Notes: generated by a model not told the origin, from the letters alone. A stretch of 64,000 bases of DNA from Pseudomonadota bacterium (GCA_018896025.1 JAHIND010000017.1:1-64000), one strand, 5' to 3'; counted from the stretch's first letter, positions 17,245-28,968 are shown. A program made the numbers and translations.

Positions 17245-17499
17245 ATGGCTCATAAAAAAGCAGGCGGTAGCTCCCGCAACGGACGCGACACCGCTGGTAA
17301 ACGACTGGGCGTCAAGTGCAGCGAGGGATCTCCCGTCCGCGCCGGCAGCATCATCGTGCGCCAGCGGGGCACCCAGATCCACGCCGGCAAGGGCGTAGGC
17401 TTGGGCCGGGACTACACCATCTTCGCCGTCATCGACGGCACGGTGAAGTTCGAGCGGCTGGGCCGCGACCGAAAACAGGTCAGCGTATATCCCTCCTAA
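17245..17499 (+). CDS. rpmA: 50S ribosomal protein L27
   Basis: 84 residues starting [20 protein letters not shown], with the conserved [13 protein letters not shown] and GRDYTIFA segments. The N-terminus begins directly with the mature AHKKAGGS sequence, so there is no cleavable extension of the Firmicutes type. It follows rplU by 25 bp. Confidence 0.98.
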   Translation: MAHKKAGGSSRNGRDTAGKRLGVKCSEGSPVRAGSIIVRQRGTQIHAGKGVGLGRDYTIFAVIDGTVKFERLGRDRKQVSVYPS

Positions 17500-17514
17500 A
17501 GAGGGCTTCTGCCG

Positions 17515-17565
17515 GGCGGCCACGGGCGGTGCCGATTTGGGGGCACCGAGGCCGCCTTTGGTTTT
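17515..17565 (+). terminator. Terminator- or attenuator-like hairpin between rpmA and obgE
   Basis: An outer stem GGCGGCC (17515-17521) / GGCCGCC (17550-17556) encloses an inner stem GGTGCC / GGCACC, and is followed by TTTGGTTTT. It could give partial termination between ribosomal protein genes and the downstream GTPase and metabolic genes. The T-tract is interrupted, so read-through is likely. Confidence 0.5.
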
Positions 17566-17593
17566 GGAAGGACCCCGACCCGGGGTGTGAATC

Positions 17594-18613
17594 ATGCGCT
17601 TCGTAGACGAGGCCATCATAGAGGTGGCGGCGGGCGACGGCGGCAACGGCTGCGTCAGCTTCCTGCGTGAGCGTTTCCGCCCCCGGGGCGGCCCCGACGG
17701 CGGCAACGGCGGCCGGGGCGGCAACGTGGTCATCCAGGCCACCACCCGGGTCACCACCCTCGCCGACCACAGCTACCTGAGACATTTCAGAGCCAAGCGC
17801 GGCGGTCACGGCCAAGGCAGCGATAAGAACGGCCGGGCCGGCGAAGACAAGCTGGTCTTGGTGCCCGTGGGCACCGAGATCTACGACCACGAGACCGGCG
17901 AGCGCCTAGCCGACCTCACCAGCGACGGCCAGGAGCTAATCGTGGCCCAGGGTGGGAGGGGCGGCAAGGGCAATGCCCACTTCGCCACCGCCACCAACCA
18001 GGCCCCGCGCATGGCCCAGCCCGGCACCGAGGGAGAGCACTTCACCTTGCGCCTGGAGCTGAAGCTGTTGGCCGAGGTGGGCCTGGTGGGCCTGCCCAAT
18101 GCCGGTAAATCCAGCCTCATCACCGCGGCCAGCGCGGCCCACCCCAAGGTGGCCGATTATCCTTTCACCACCCTCACTCCCAACCTGGGAGTGGTACAGT
18201 TGGAGAATCGGCGGCCGTTCACCGTCGCCGACGTGCCCGGCCTGGTGGCCGGAGCGCACAAAGGGGCCGGGCTGGGGCTCACCTTCCTCAAGCACGTGGA
18301 ACGCACCCGCCTGTTCCTGTACGTGGTGGACCTCGGCGCCGAAGACCCGGCCATGGACCTGTGGACCGTGCGCGAGGAGTTGTTGGCCTACGACGCCCGT
18401 TTGGCCGGACGGGTGGCCATGGTGGCGGCCAACAAGATGGACCTGCCCCAGGCCCGGGAAAACCTGGCCGCCTTCACCCAGGCGGCGGGCGAGTTGGGCC
18501 TCACGGTATGGCCCATCAGCGCCAAGGATGGCCAGGGGGTGGCCGAACTCATGACCGCCCTGGCCGACAGGCTGGAGATGACCAGGGGAGAAGACGACGG
18601 TGAACAGGGCTGA
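17594..18613 (+). CDS. obgE: GTPase ObgE/CgtA
   Basis: Ribosome-assembly and stress GTPase. The glycine-rich Obg fold is at the N-terminus (RGGPDGGNGGRGGNVV, residues about 1-158). The G domain follows with the P-loop GLPNAGKSSLI, switch DYPFTTLTPNLGVV, DVPGLVAGAHKGAGLG, NKMD and SAKDG. Length is 339 residues. There is no C-terminal OCT extension. The stop codon overlaps the start of proB by 14 bp. Confidence 0.97.
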   Translation: MRFVDEAIIEVAAGDGGNGCVSFLRERFRPRGGPDGGNGGRGGNVVIQATTRVTTLADHSYLRHFRAKRGGHGQGSDKNGRAGEDKLVLVPVGTEIYDHETGERLADLTSDGQELIVAQGGRGGKGNAHFATATNQAPRMAQPGTEGEHFTLRLELKLLAEVGLVGLPNAGKSSLITAASAAHPKVADYPFTTLTPNLGVVQLENRRPFTVADVPGLVAGAHKGAGLGLTFLKHVERTRLFLYVVDLGAEDPAMDLWTVREELLAYDARLAGRVAMVAANKMDLPQARENLAAFTQAAGELGLTVWPISAKDGQGVAELMTALADRLEMTRGEDDGEQG

Positions 18614-19763
18614 GGTAATCAAGGACAGCGGACGGGTGGTGGTCAAGGTGGGCTCCGGGGTTCTCACCGGCCCCCAGGGCCTGGACACCCACCGCGTGGC
18701 CGACCTGGCCGGACAGATATCGCGCCTGCGCGCCCACGGCCGCCAGGTGGTGCTGGTCTCCTCCGGGGCCATCGCCAGCGGCGCGGCCCATCTGCGCCCC
18801 GGCTTCACCCCTTCTTCCATACCCGAAAAGCAGGCCGCCGCGGCCATGGGCCAGGCCCGCCTGGTGCAGGCCTACGAGGACGCCTTCGCGCCCCACGGCA
18901 TCAAGGTGGCCCAGGTGCTTCTTACCGGCGGCGACCTCCGGCGGCGCAAGCGCTACCTCAACGCCCGCAACACCCTGATCACCCTGCTGGGCTGGGGCGT
19001 GCTGCCCATCATCAACGAGAACGACACCGTGGCCGTGGCCGAGATCAAGCTGGGCGACAACGACAACTTGGCCGCCACCCTGACCAACCTGTTGGGGGGA
19101 GGCCTGCTGATCAACCTGACCAATGTGGACGGCATCATGGATGCCGACCCCAGGGACAACCCCCAGGCCAAGCGCATCCCCCTGGTGGAAAAAATCACGC
19201 CCGATCTACTCAAGGCGGCCAGCTCCCTTCCCGGCGCGGTGGGGCGCGGCGGCATCCTGAGCAAGGTGAAGGCCGCCTACAAGGCAGGCCGCTGCGGCGC
19301 CTACACCATCGTGGCCAACGGCACCTGCGACGGCATCCTGGACCAGCTCACCGCCGGGGAAGACCGGGGCACCCTGTTTTTGCCCCACGCCGAGCGCCTC
19401 ACCCGGCGCAAGGCCTGGATCGCCTTCGACTCCGACGCGGCGGGCGAGTTGGTGGTGGACGAAGGCGCGGTGCGCCCCCTGTGCGAAGGCGGCAAGAGCC
19501 TTCTGGCCGCGGGCATCCGCCAGGTGCGCGGCGACTTCCTGGGCGGCGCGGCCGTGCGGGTGGTGGGGCCAGGCGAGGTGGTGCTGGGAGTGGGGCTCAC
19601 CAACTACTCCTCCGAGGAACTGGGGCTCATCAAGGGGCTGCGCTCCCAGGAAATCGAGAGCCGCTTGGGGTATAAGGATTATGACGAGGTTATCCACCGC
19701 GACAATCTGGTGGTGTTCGATCTGGAGGACGAGGAGAGCGTGGCATGTCTGTTGAGCAGCTAG
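18600..19763 (+). CDS. proB: Glutamate 5-kinase
   Basis: First step of proline synthesis. The amino acid kinase domain (about 1-260) shows [45 protein letters not shown] and [14 protein letters not shown]-terminal PUA domain (about 275-370) is present, as in the long ProB form. Length is 387 residues. It starts with GTG at 18600 inside the end of obgE and overlaps proA by 19 bp, so translation is coupled on both sides. Confidence 0.97.
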   Translation: MNRAEVIKDSGRVVVKVGSGVLTGPQGLDTHRVADLAGQISRLRAHGRQVVLVSSGAIASGAAHLRPGFTPSSIPEKQAAAAMGQARLVQAYEDAFAPHGIKVAQVLLTGGDLRRRKRYLNARNTLITLLGWGVLPIINENDTVAVAEIKLGDNDNLAATLTNLLGGGLLINLTNVDGIMDADPRDNPQAKRIPLVEKITPDLLKAASSLPGAVGRGGILSKVKAAYKAGRCGAYTIVANGTCDGILDQLTAGEDRGTLFLPHAERLTRRKAWIAFDSDAAGELVVDEGAVRPLCEGGKSLLAAGIRQVRGDFLGGAAVRVVGPGEVVLGVGLTNYSSEELGLIKGLRSQEIESRLGYKDYDEVIHRDNLVVFDLEDEESVACLLSS

Positions 19764-21001
19764 TCAAGGATATCTGCGGCGAGGCCCGCCAGGCGGCCCG
19801 GCGTCTGTCCGTGGTGCCCACCGGAGAAAAAAACCGGATTTTGCTTTCCTTGGCCCAGGCCCTGGAGCAAAACGCGGCTGCCCTGCAACAGGCCAACGCC
19901 AAGGACTTGGAGGCCGGGCGCGAGGCCGGGCTGACGGGCGCCATGCTCGACCGCCTCACCCTCAGCGACAAGGTCATCGCCTCCATGGCCCAGGGCCTGC
20001 GCGACGTGGCCGCCCTGCCCGACCCGGTGGGCGAGGTCACCGGCATGGCCCGGCGCCCCAACGGGCTTCTGGTGGGCCGCCAGCGCATCCCCCTGGGAGT
20101 CATCGGTTTCATCTACGAGTCGCGGCCCAACGTAACCGTGGACGCGGCCGGGTTGTGCCTCAAGTCGGGCAACGCGGTGGTGCTCAAAGGCGGCAAGGAG
20201 GCCATCAACTCCAACCTGGCCCTGGCCGAGATCATCGACCAGGTGCTGCAAGGCAGCAGCGTGCCCCAAGGGGCGGTGCGGGTGATACCCACCACCGACC
20301 GGGCGGCCACCAGCGCCCTGCTCAAGCAGGACGAGTTGGTGGACGTGATCATCCCCCGGGGCGGCGAGGGCCTCATCCGTTTCGTGGCCAACAACAGCTC
20401 CATCCCGGTGCTCAAGCACTACAAGGGAGTGTGCCACCTCTACGTGGACCAGAGCGCGGACCACGACATGGCGGTCAACATCGCCATCAACGCCAAGTGC
20501 CAGCGGCCCGGGGTGTGCAACGCCCTGGAGACCATGCTGGTGCACGCGGCCGAGGCCGCCGAGTTCCTGCCCAAGGCGGCCCAAGCCCTCATAGAGCAAG
20601 GCGTGGAGATCAGAGGCTGCCCCCGCACCCTGGAGTTGGTGCCCGGCGCGGTCCCCGCGGTGGAGGAAGACTGGCCCGCCGAGTTCCTGGACCTGATCCT
20701 GGCGGTGAAGGTGGTTCAGAGCATGGACGAGGCCATGGAGCACATCGCCCGCTACGGCAGCCAGCACACCGAGGCCATCGTCACCAGCGACTATGCCCGC
20801 AGCCGCCAATTCATAAACGGCGTGGACTCATCCCTGGTGCTGGTCAACGCCTCCACCCGCTTCAACGACGGCGGGGAGCTGGGCCTGGGCGCGGAGATAG
20901 GCATCAACACCAGCAAGCTGCACGCTTTCGGCCCCATGGGGCTCACCGAGCTGACCACCACCAAGTTCATCGCCTATGGCGACGGTCAGGTGCGCTCCTA
21001 G
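19745..21001 (+). CDS. proA: Gamma-glutamyl phosphate reductase
   Basis: Second step of proline synthesis. Aldehyde dehydrogenase fold of 418 residues with [34 protein letters not shown], and the catalytic Cys in [16 protein letters not shown]. The C-terminal [16 protein letters not shown] segment is conserved. Directly coupled to proB upstream; its stop TAG shares its last base with the GTG start of nadD. Confidence 0.97.
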   Translation: MSVEQLVKDICGEARQAARRLSVVPTGEKNRILLSLAQALEQNAAALQQANAKDLEAGREAGLTGAMLDRLTLSDKVIASMAQGLRDVAALPDPVGEVTGMARRPNGLLVGRQRIPLGVIGFIYESRPNVTVDAAGLCLKSGNAVVLKGGKEAINSNLALAEIIDQVLQGSSVPQGAVRVIPTTDRAATSALLKQDELVDVIIPRGGEGLIRFVANNSSIPVLKHYKGVCHLYVDQSADHDMAVNIAINAKCQRPGVCNALETMLVHAAEAAEFLPKAAQALIEQGVEIRGCPRTLELVPGAVPAVEEDWPAEFLDLILAVKVVQSMDEAMEHIARYGSQHTEAIVTSDYARSRQFINGVDSSLVLVNASTRFNDGGELGLGAEIGINTSKLHAFGPMGLTELTTTKFIAYGDGQVRS

Positions 21002-21657
21002 TGTCTACACGCCTGGGAATCTGCGGGGGCACCTTCGACCCCATACACCTGGCCCACCTTCGCGCCTCCGAGGAGGTGGCCGAGGAGCTGGGCCTGGACA
21101 CCGTAGTTTTCATGCCCTGCGCCGCGCCGCCCCACAAGAAGAAGGTGCAGGCCTCGGCCGAGCACCGTCTGGAGATGGTGCGCCGGGCGGTGGAGGGCCA
21201 CCCCGAGTTCGCGGTGAGCGACCTGGAGATAACCAGGGGCGGGGCCAGCCGCACCGTGGACACCCTGGCCCAGATGCGTGGGGAGGACCCGGAGCGCAAG
21301 CTGTTCTTCTTCTTGGGCAATGATCAGTTTTTTTATTTGCACACCTGGTACCAGCCCATGCGCCTGTTGGAAATGGCCGATTTCGTGGTCATGGACCGGC
21401 CCTCCTCGCCGCGCTGGGACCTTCTGGACTATTTGCAGACCGAGTTGGACCCCGCTTTCGCCCCGGCCGAAAACGGCTGGTTCCGCCTGCCCGGCGGGCC
21501 GGGAGTGCGCCAGGTGTCCACCACCCTGCTGGACATCTCCAGCACCGACATCAAGCACCGGGTGGCGGCCGGACGATCCATAAGCTTTCTTGTACCCCAG
21601 GCGGTGGAAGACTATATTAAAAGCATGAAACTCTACACCAACGCGAGCCAAATCTAG
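21001..21657 (+). CDS. nadD: Nicotinate-nucleotide adenylyltransferase
   Basis: Adenylates nicotinate mononucleotide in NAD synthesis. The nucleotidyltransferase motif GGTFDPIHLAHLRASEE (GGxFDPxHxxH) is at the N-terminus. The C-terminal ISSTDIKHRVAAGRSISFLVPQAVEDYI (xSSTxIR-like) segment is also present. The start is the GTG at 21001, one base into the proA stop, giving 218 residues. A longer open frame upstream lies inside proA and is not coding. Confidence 0.95.
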   Translation: MSTRLGICGGTFDPIHLAHLRASEEVAEELGLDTVVFMPCAAPPHKKKVQASAEHRLEMVRRAVEGHPEFAVSDLEITRGGASRTVDTLAQMRGEDPERKLFFFLGNDQFFYLHTWYQPMRLLEMADFVVMDRPSSPRWDLLDYLQTELDPAFAPAENGWFRLPGGPGVRQVSTTLLDISSTDIKHRVAAGRSISFLVPQAVEDYIKSMKLYTNASQI

Positions 21658-22092
21658 GTGGACAGTCCCAAACAGCCCCGTATAAGGCCCCCCAAGCCGC
21701 GGAACGCCCGTGATCTGGCCCTGCTTTGCGCCGCCGCCGCCCTGGACAAAAAGGGCGAGGACCCGGTGCTCTTGCAGGTGGACCAACTCACCGGCTATAC
21801 CGACTATTTCCTCCTGGTGAGCGGACGCTCCACCCGCCAGGCCTCCTCAATGGGCGAAAACATCGCCAGGGTCCTCAAGAAGGCCGGCCGCCCCGCCCTG
21901 GGAATGGAAGGGCTTCAGGAAGGCCGCTGGATACTGTTGGACTTCGGCGAGGTGGTGGTGCACGTTTTCCACGAGCCGGTGCGGGAATTCTACGACCTGG
22001 ACTCCCTGTGGGGCGACGCGCCCCGGGTGGAGCTGGACCCATCGGAGCTGGACGCCATGCTGCTCCGGCCAGGCAAACCCGCGGCAGACTGA
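21658..22092 (+). CDS. rsfS: Ribosomal silencing factor RsfS
   Basis: Binds ribosomal protein L14 and blocks 30S-50S joining in starvation. The RsfS domain shows VDQLTGYTDYFLLVSGRSTRQ, GMEGLQEGRWILLDFGEVVVHVF and YDLDSLWGDAPRV. Length is 144 residues. The start is a GTG immediately after the nadD stop, the usual nadD-rsfS order. Confidence 0.95.
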   Translation: MDSPKQPRIRPPKPRNARDLALLCAAAALDKKGEDPVLLQVDQLTGYTDYFLLVSGRSTRQASSMGENIARVLKKAGRPALGMEGLQEGRWILLDFGEVVVHVFHEPVREFYDLDSLWGDAPRVELDPSELDAMLLRPGKPAAD

Positions 22093-22105
22093 GCAGGAGG
22101 ATATA

Positions 22106-23665
22106 ATGCCGGCCCACGCCCCGGTGGCTTTGATTATTCTGGACGGTTGGGGCATCAACCCTGAGGTAGAGGGCAACGCCGTGGCCCAGGCCGACACCCC
22201 CTACATCGATTCGCTTTTCCAGGACTACCCCCACACTAAACTGGTTTGCAGCGGCGAGGCCGTGGGCCTGCCCGCCGGGCAGATGGGCAACTCCGAGGTG
22301 GGGCACCTCAACCTGGGTTCGGGCCGGGTGGTCTATCAGGACATCACCCGCATCAACCTCGCCGTGGCCAACGGCGAGTTGGGCGACAACCCCGAATTCC
22401 AGAAAGCCTTCGCCGTTGCCAAGAAAGACGGTCAAGCCCTGCACCTGCTGGGTCTGGTCAGCGACGGCGGGGTGCATTCGCTGCTCACCCATCTGGAAGC
22501 GCTGATCACCGCCGCCGCCAAGGCCGGAGTGGAGCGCATCTACATCCACGCCTTTTTGGACGGCCGCGACACCCCGCCCAACTCCGGGGCGGGCTACCTG
22601 AGGCAACTCGAAGACTTCTTGAACGACCACTCCCCGGCGCTCATCGCCAGCGTGGCGGGCCGCTATTGGGCCATGGACCGGGACAAGCGCTGGGACCGGG
22701 TGCAGGAGGCCTACAACGCCCTGGTGCGAGGCCAGGGCCGCCTGGCGGGCGACCTGGTAACCGCGGTGGAAGAGGACTACTCCAACCAGGAGTTCGACGA
22801 GTTCATCAAGCCCACGGTGCGCATGAACGAAGACAGCCAGCCGGTGGGGCTTATCAAGGACGGCGACGCGGTGATCTTCTTCAACTTCCGGGCCGACCGC
22901 GCCAGGGAGCTGACCTGGGCCTTCAACTCGCCGGACTTCGACGGCTTCGACGTGCACGACCGGCCCAAGCTGGGCTATTACGTGTGCATGACCCAGTACG
23001 ACCAGCACCTCACGGTGCCGGTGGCCTTCCCTCCCCAGCATTTGGAGGACACCCTGGCCGACGTGGTGGCCGCGGCGGGCAAGACCCAGCTGCACATCGC
23101 CGAGACCGAAAAATACGCCCACGTCACCTTCTTTTTCAACGGCGGGGTGGAAGACCCGGTGCCCGGCGAGGACCGGGTGCTTATCCCCTCCCCCAAGGAG
23201 GTGGCTACCTATGACGAGAAACCGGCCATGAGCGCGGTGGAGGTCACCGACGAGGTGCTTGAGCGCATCGCGGCCGACCGCTACGACCTTATCGTGATGA
23301 ACTACGCCAACGGCGACATGGTGGGCCACACCGGGGTGATGGCCGCGGCGATGGCGGCCATGGAGACCCTGGACCGCTGCCTGGCCCGGGTGGTTCCGGC
23401 CATGCTCGGGGCCGGAGGCCGGGTGGTACTCACCGCCGACCACGGCAACGCCGAACAGATGATAGACCCGATCACCGGAGGGCCCTACACCGCCCACACG
23501 GCCAGCAACCCGGTGCCCCTGGTGCTCATAGACCCTCAGAGGCGTGAAGCCTCCTTGCGCTCCGGTGGGGCGCTGCGCGACGTGGCCCCCACGGTGCTGG
23601 AGTTGATGGGTCTGGCCCAACCAGAGGCCATGACCGGCAAGAGTCTGCTCAAAAGCGGAGAATAG
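22106..23665 (+). CDS. gpmI: Phosphoglycerate mutase, 2,3-bisphosphoglycerate-independent
   Basis: Interconverts 3- and 2-phosphoglycerate with a two-Mn site in an alkaline-phosphatase fold. Visible motifs are ILDGWGINPEVEGNAV, GQMGNSEVGHLNLGSGR (phosphoserine region), HAFLDGRDTPPNS, NYANGDMVGHTGV and TADHGNAEQMID. Length is 519 residues, standard for GpmI. Its presence makes the second mutase-like gene at 40715 unlikely to be needed for glycolysis. Confidence 0.97.
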   Translation: MPAHAPVALIILDGWGINPEVEGNAVAQADTPYIDSLFQDYPHTKLVCSGEAVGLPAGQMGNSEVGHLNLGSGRVVYQDITRINLAVANGELGDNPEFQKAFAVAKKDGQALHLLGLVSDGGVHSLLTHLEALITAAAKAGVERIYIHAFLDGRDTPPNSGAGYLRQLEDFLNDHSPALIASVAGRYWAMDRDKRWDRVQEAYNALVRGQGRLAGDLVTAVEEDYSNQEFDEFIKPTVRMNEDSQPVGLIKDGDAVIFFNFRADRARELTWAFNSPDFDGFDVHDRPKLGYYVCMTQYDQHLTVPVAFPPQHLEDTLADVVAAAGKTQLHIAETEKYAHVTFFFNGGVEDPVPGEDRVLIPSPKEVATYDEKPAMSAVEVTDEVLERIAADRYDLIVMNYANGDMVGHTGVMAAAMAAMETLDRCLARVVPAMLGAGGRVVLTADHGNAEQMIDPITGGPYTAHTASNPVPLVLIDPQRREASLRSGGALRDVAPTVLELMGLAQPEAMTGKSLLKSGE

Positions 23666-23669
23666 ACTT

Positions 23670-25178
23670 ATGGTCCAGCGTCTACTTTGCTTGCTGCTTT
23701 GCCTGGCCCTGCTGGGCGGCTTGCTGCCGCCTCCGGCGGCGGCCCTGATCAGCCTGGAAGAAGAACGCAAGCTGGGCGAGGAAGCCTACGACCAGGTGAT
23801 GGCTTCCATACCCCTGGTGGACGATCCCGACATCGTGGACTACGTGCGGGGCCTGGGAAAGCGGCTGGAGGCCTATGTGCCGGACAAGCCCTTCCCCTTC
23901 CACATCTATGTGGCCGACGTGGGGGTGATGAACGCCTTCGCCATCCCCGGCGGCTACATCTTCATGTACCGGGGCATGATTACCACCCTGGAGAGCGAAG
24001 CCGAGCTGGCCGGGGTGCTGGCCCACGAAATGGGCCACGTGTGGCGCCGCCACTTGGCCCACCGTATGGAAAAATCCACGCCCACCAACATAGCCACCCT
24101 GGCCGGATTGCTGGCGGGCATCATCCTGGGTGGTGCGGTCTCCCCGGCCCTGGGACAGGCCGTGACCATGGGCTCGGTGGCCGGCGGGGTGCAGCAGCAG
24201 CTGGCCTTCAGCCGGGAAGACGAGCAGGAGGCCGATTGGGCCGCCTTCAAGACCATGACCGCCGCGGGCTACCCGCCCCAGGAGATGGAGCGCAGCTTCC
24301 AGCGCATCTGGAAGATGGAAAACTACATGGGCGGCAACACTCCGGTTTACCTGCGCACCCACCCCACTGGCCCCCAGCGCATGGAGGCCATGTCCAACAT
24401 GACTCGCACCTGGAAGGGCAAGGCACTACATTATGACAACAGCGAGTTCCTGCGCATCCAGACCAGGCTCATAGCCCTGTACGACCCCGAGGCGCAGGCC
24501 GAAAAGGTGCTGGGCAACCGCCGCCTGAGCGACCCCAACAGCCCCTACCCCATCTACGGCCTGGGCCTGCTCAACATGCGGCGCCACCGCTACGAAAGCG
24601 CCTTACAGTTCCTGGAGCGCCTGGGCCAGCTTTGGCCAAACAACATCTACCAAATACGGGCCGAGGGAGTGTGCCGCCTGATGATGGGCCAGGACGCCAA
24701 GGCAGAGGCCCTGCTCAAGCGGGCCCTGGAAATGAAGCCCGGCGACACCGACACCATGTTGGCCCTGGGGCAGGCCTACCAGCGCCAGGGGCGACTCAAT
24801 GATTCCGCCGAGATGCTGCGCAAGCTGGTGGCTCAGGACCCGGAGAACCACGCGGCCTTGTATGAGCTGGGGGTCAGCCTGGGCCGCCTGGGCCAGGTGG
24901 GGGAAGCCTCCCTGTACCTGGGCCTGGCCTTTATCCAAAGGCAAAATTACCGTTCGGCGCAGTATCACCTGAACCGGGCGGTCAAGAACTTGGCGGACAA
25001 ACCGGAACTCCAGGCCAAGGCCCAAAAGGCCCTGGAGCAGATGGACGATCGCGCCCGCCACAAACAAAAGCGTCAGGCCAAGGAAGAAGAGCAACGCCAT
25101 AACCAGTACCTCCGTTACGAGGCTGACCAAGGCCGCTCCGTCCTTCCCCTCATCCCGGCGCACCCATCGGGCCGCTAA
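23670..25178 (+). CDS. BepA-like periplasmic M48 metalloprotease with TPR repeats
   Basis: An exported zinc protease, probably for outer-membrane protein quality control. An N-terminal signal peptide (about residues 1-26, ending PPAAA) is followed by an M48 domain with HExxH in LAHEMGHVWRRH and the third ligand Glu in EDEQEADWAAF. The C-terminal half (about 280-470) has several TPR units (for example AEALLKRALEMKPGDTDTML). Length is 502 residues, as in the BepA/YfgC architecture. It follows gpmI by 4 bp. Confidence 0.93.
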   Translation: MVQRLLCLLLCLALLGGLLPPPAAALISLEEERKLGEEAYDQVMASIPLVDDPDIVDYVRGLGKRLEAYVPDKPFPFHIYVADVGVMNAFAIPGGYIFMYRGMITTLESEAELAGVLAHEMGHVWRRHLAHRMEKSTPTNIATLAGLLAGIILGGAVSPALGQAVTMGSVAGGVQQQLAFSREDEQEADWAAFKTMTAAGYPPQEMERSFQRIWKMENYMGGNTPVYLRTHPTGPQRMEAMSNMTRTWKGKALHYDNSEFLRIQTRLIALYDPEAQAEKVLGNRRLSDPNSPYPIYGLGLLNMRRHRYESALQFLERLGQLWPNNIYQIRAEGVCRLMMGQDAKAEALLKRALEMKPGDTDTMLALGQAYQRQGRLNDSAEMLRKLVAQDPENHAALYELGVSLGRLGQVGEASLYLGLAFIQRQNYRSAQYHLNRAVKNLADKPELQAKAQKALEQMDDRARHKQKRQAKEEEQRHNQYLRYEADQGRSVLPLIPAHPSGR

Positions 25179-25199
25179 CGGCGGCAAAAGGGAGTTTTC

Positions 25200-25760
25200 A
25201 TGCGAAAGTTAATACTGCTGTTGGGGCTATGCCTGTGCCTGCTCTTGCCCTCCATGGCCCTGGCCGCCGGTCAGCCCGATGCCAAGGAAGTGGCCCAGCG
25301 CCTTCAGGCGGCCCAGGAATATTGGAAGCTGGCCGAGGTGCGTCAGCAGATCATGGACACGGTGAAGCGCATCTCCACCCAGCTGCCAGCCGAGCAACAG
25401 AAAAAGTTCCTAGAGCAGTTCAAGGCGTTTTTCGATGACAAGCGCATGGGCAGCATCCAGAAGCGCTGGGTGGCCATGTGCGCCGATGTGTTCACCGCCA
25501 AGGAGCTTCAGGCCATGGTGAAGTTCTACGGCTCGCCCGAGGGCATCTCCATCCGCGACAAGATGCCCATGCTCATGCAGGGCAACTCCAAGATCATCGG
25601 CGGCGAGCTGAGCGAGTTCATCAAGCAAGAGCAGGCCCGCCTGGCCGCCGAAAGCGCCAAGGAAGCGGCCGCAAAGGCCAAGGCCGACAAGGACGCCAAG
25701 GCCGCGGCTCCCAAGAGCGACAAGGCCCCGGCCAGCAAGGCAACCGACCAAAAGAAATAG
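25200..25760 (+). CDS. DUF2059-like exported protein
   Basis: A 186-residue protein with a clear signal peptide (MRKLILLLGLCLCLLLPSMA, cleavage near ALAAG). A DUF2059-like helical domain follows, with FTAKELQAMVKFYGSPEGIS. The last 45 residues are a low-complexity Ala/Lys tail (AKADKDAKAAAPKSDKAP). Function is unknown; export to the periplasm is supported. It is the last gene before the terminator at 25786. Confidence 0.8.
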   Translation: MRKLILLLGLCLCLLLPSMALAAGQPDAKEVAQRLQAAQEYWKLAEVRQQIMDTVKRISTQLPAEQQKKFLEQFKAFFDDKRMGSIQKRWVAMCADVFTAKELQAMVKFYGSPEGISIRDKMPMLMQGNSKIIGGELSEFIKQEQARLAAESAKEAAAKAKADKDAKAAAPKSDKAPASKATDQKK

Positions 25761-25785
25761 CTGCGCCGCCCCAGGGCAAGCAAAA

Positions 25786-25822
25786 CGGGCGTCCGGCTCA
25801 GCCGGGCGCCCGTAGTTTTTTT
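25786..25822 (+). terminator. Bidirectional terminator between the gpmI operon and fusA
   Basis: Stem CGGGCGTCCGG / CCGGGCGCCCG with one G-U pair and a 5-nt loop, followed on the plus strand by TAGTTTTTTT. The flanking AAAA on the left gives a short U-run for minus-strand transcripts leaving fusA. Confidence 0.9.
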
Positions 25823-25835
25823 GGAATTATGGGGG

Positions 25836-27884
<2,049 letters not shown>

Positions 27885-27955
27885 GGGTTGGTGCTCCTAA
27901 CTCTTGTTCTTTGGACAAAAAATGGCCGCCGAGAACCTGGCGGCTGCTTGAAAAC

Positions 27956-27982
27956 GTTATACTTGCAGCGCCCGCTTGTCAA
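27956..27982 (-). promoter_or_regulatory. Promoter of the stand-alone fusA
   Basis: On the minus strand, TTGACA (27977-27982), 15 bp, TATAAC (27956-27961), about 70 bp before the fusA ATG. Both hexamers are close to consensus, but the spacer is short. Confidence 0.55.
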
Positions 27983-28057
27983 GGAGGGGGGCCTGGACCA
28001 TCCCCGCGCAGAGTGTTAGATTTTAGGCTTTCAGTATACCGCCTCGGGGAGAGATAC

Positions 28058-28702
28058 GTGTCCACCAGCCAACGCCTGAACGAGCTTTATGAGCGCCTTT
28101 TCGAGGCCTATGGACCCCTGAACTGGTGGCCCGGCGAGAGCCCTTTCGAGGTCATGGTGGGGGCGGTGCTCACCCAGAACACCAACTGGGGCAACGTGGA
28201 GAAGGCCATTGCCAACCTCAAGCAGGCGGGCGCCCTCTCCCTGCCCGCCATGAGCGCCCTGGAGCCCGCCCGTCTGGCCGGGCTCATCCGCCCGGCAGGC
28301 TATTACAACCTAAAGGCCAAACGACTGGCCAACCTCCTGGCCATGATCAATGAACGCTACGACGGGGACCTGGAGTGGTTCTTCGCCCAGTCCACCGAAG
28401 AAATGCGCCGGGCCCTGCTGGGGGTGAAGGGGGTGGGCCCGGAGACCGCGGACAGCATCTGCCTGTACGCGGCGGGCAAACCGGTGTTCGTGATCGACGC
28501 CTACACCTTCCGCATCCTGGGCCGCCACGGCCTGGCCGAAGAGGACATGGGCTACTTCGAGTTGCAGGAGCTGTTCATGGACGCCCTGCCCCAGGACGTG
28601 GCCATGTTCAATCAGTTCCACGCCATGCTGGTGCATTTGGGCAAGGACCGCTGCAAGAAGACCAACCCCCGCTGTGAGGGCTGCCCGGCCGAGGGCTGGT
28701 AG
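28058..28702 (+). CDS. HhH-GPD DNA glycosylase, endonuclease III-related (MagIII-like)
   Basis: A 214-residue base-excision enzyme of the HhH-GPD superfamily. The helix-hairpin-helix and catalytic Asp are in GVKGVGPETADSICLYAAG ... VFVIDAYTFRIL. The Nth catalytic Lys position reads Glu (GPETAD), which suggests a monofunctional glycosylase. The C-terminus has C-x6-C-x2-C but ends before a fourth Cys, so an intact Nth-type cluster is doubtful. The start is taken as GTG at 28058 with GGGGAGAGA upstream; the open frame extends further 5' over a promoter-like region and is not used. Confidence 0.8.
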   Translation: MSTSQRLNELYERLFEAYGPLNWWPGESPFEVMVGAVLTQNTNWGNVEKAIANLKQAGALSLPAMSALEPARLAGLIRPAGYYNLKAKRLANLLAMINERYDGDLEWFFAQSTEEMRRALLGVKGVGPETADSICLYAAGKPVFVIDAYTFRILGRHGLAEEDMGYFELQELFMDALPQDVAMFNQFHAMLVHLGKDRCKKTNPRCEGCPAEGW

Positions 28703-28797
28703 TTGACAGTGCCAAGATAAGTCCCGCCCCTACGGCAAGAATCTTATCCGGTGTAGCGACGGGGTTTATCCCAGCCCTCCCCCATCCAGCAATAGAC

Positions 28798-28956
28798 GTC
28801 ATCACGAGGAGCATCTCCAAAGAGATGCGACGTGGTGATCTTCCTCATCCCTCAGGCGGGAGGGGCCGGGCATGGAGGGTCGTGGGGTCTTGTATGGTAA
28901 CCCAGGCATGACGAGGGAAACAGAGATTGCTTCGTCGCTACGCTCCTCGCAACGAC
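28798..28956. repeat. Inverted pair of an interspersed intergenic repeat
   Basis: Two diverged copies face each other. Left (28798-28842) reads GTCATCACGAGGAGC ... GCGACGTGGTGATCTT. Right (28923-28956), reverse-complemented, reads GTCGTTGCGAGGAGC, then GCGACGAAGCAATCTC. Both match the GTCATTGCGAGGAGC-type repeat commonly seen between genes in many environmental bacteria. The rest of 28703-28974 holds no gene that I can support. Confidence 0.75.
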
Positions 28957-28968
28957 ACAAGCATTAGC

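Noticed and set aside
20155..21000. N-terminal extension of nadD inside proA
   Set aside because: The frame is a shadow of proA; NadD proteins begin directly before the GGTFDPIH motif, as the GTG at 21001 provides.
21875..23770. A 631-codon open frame on the minus strand
   Set aside because: Antisense to rsfS and gpmI, which are certain genes.
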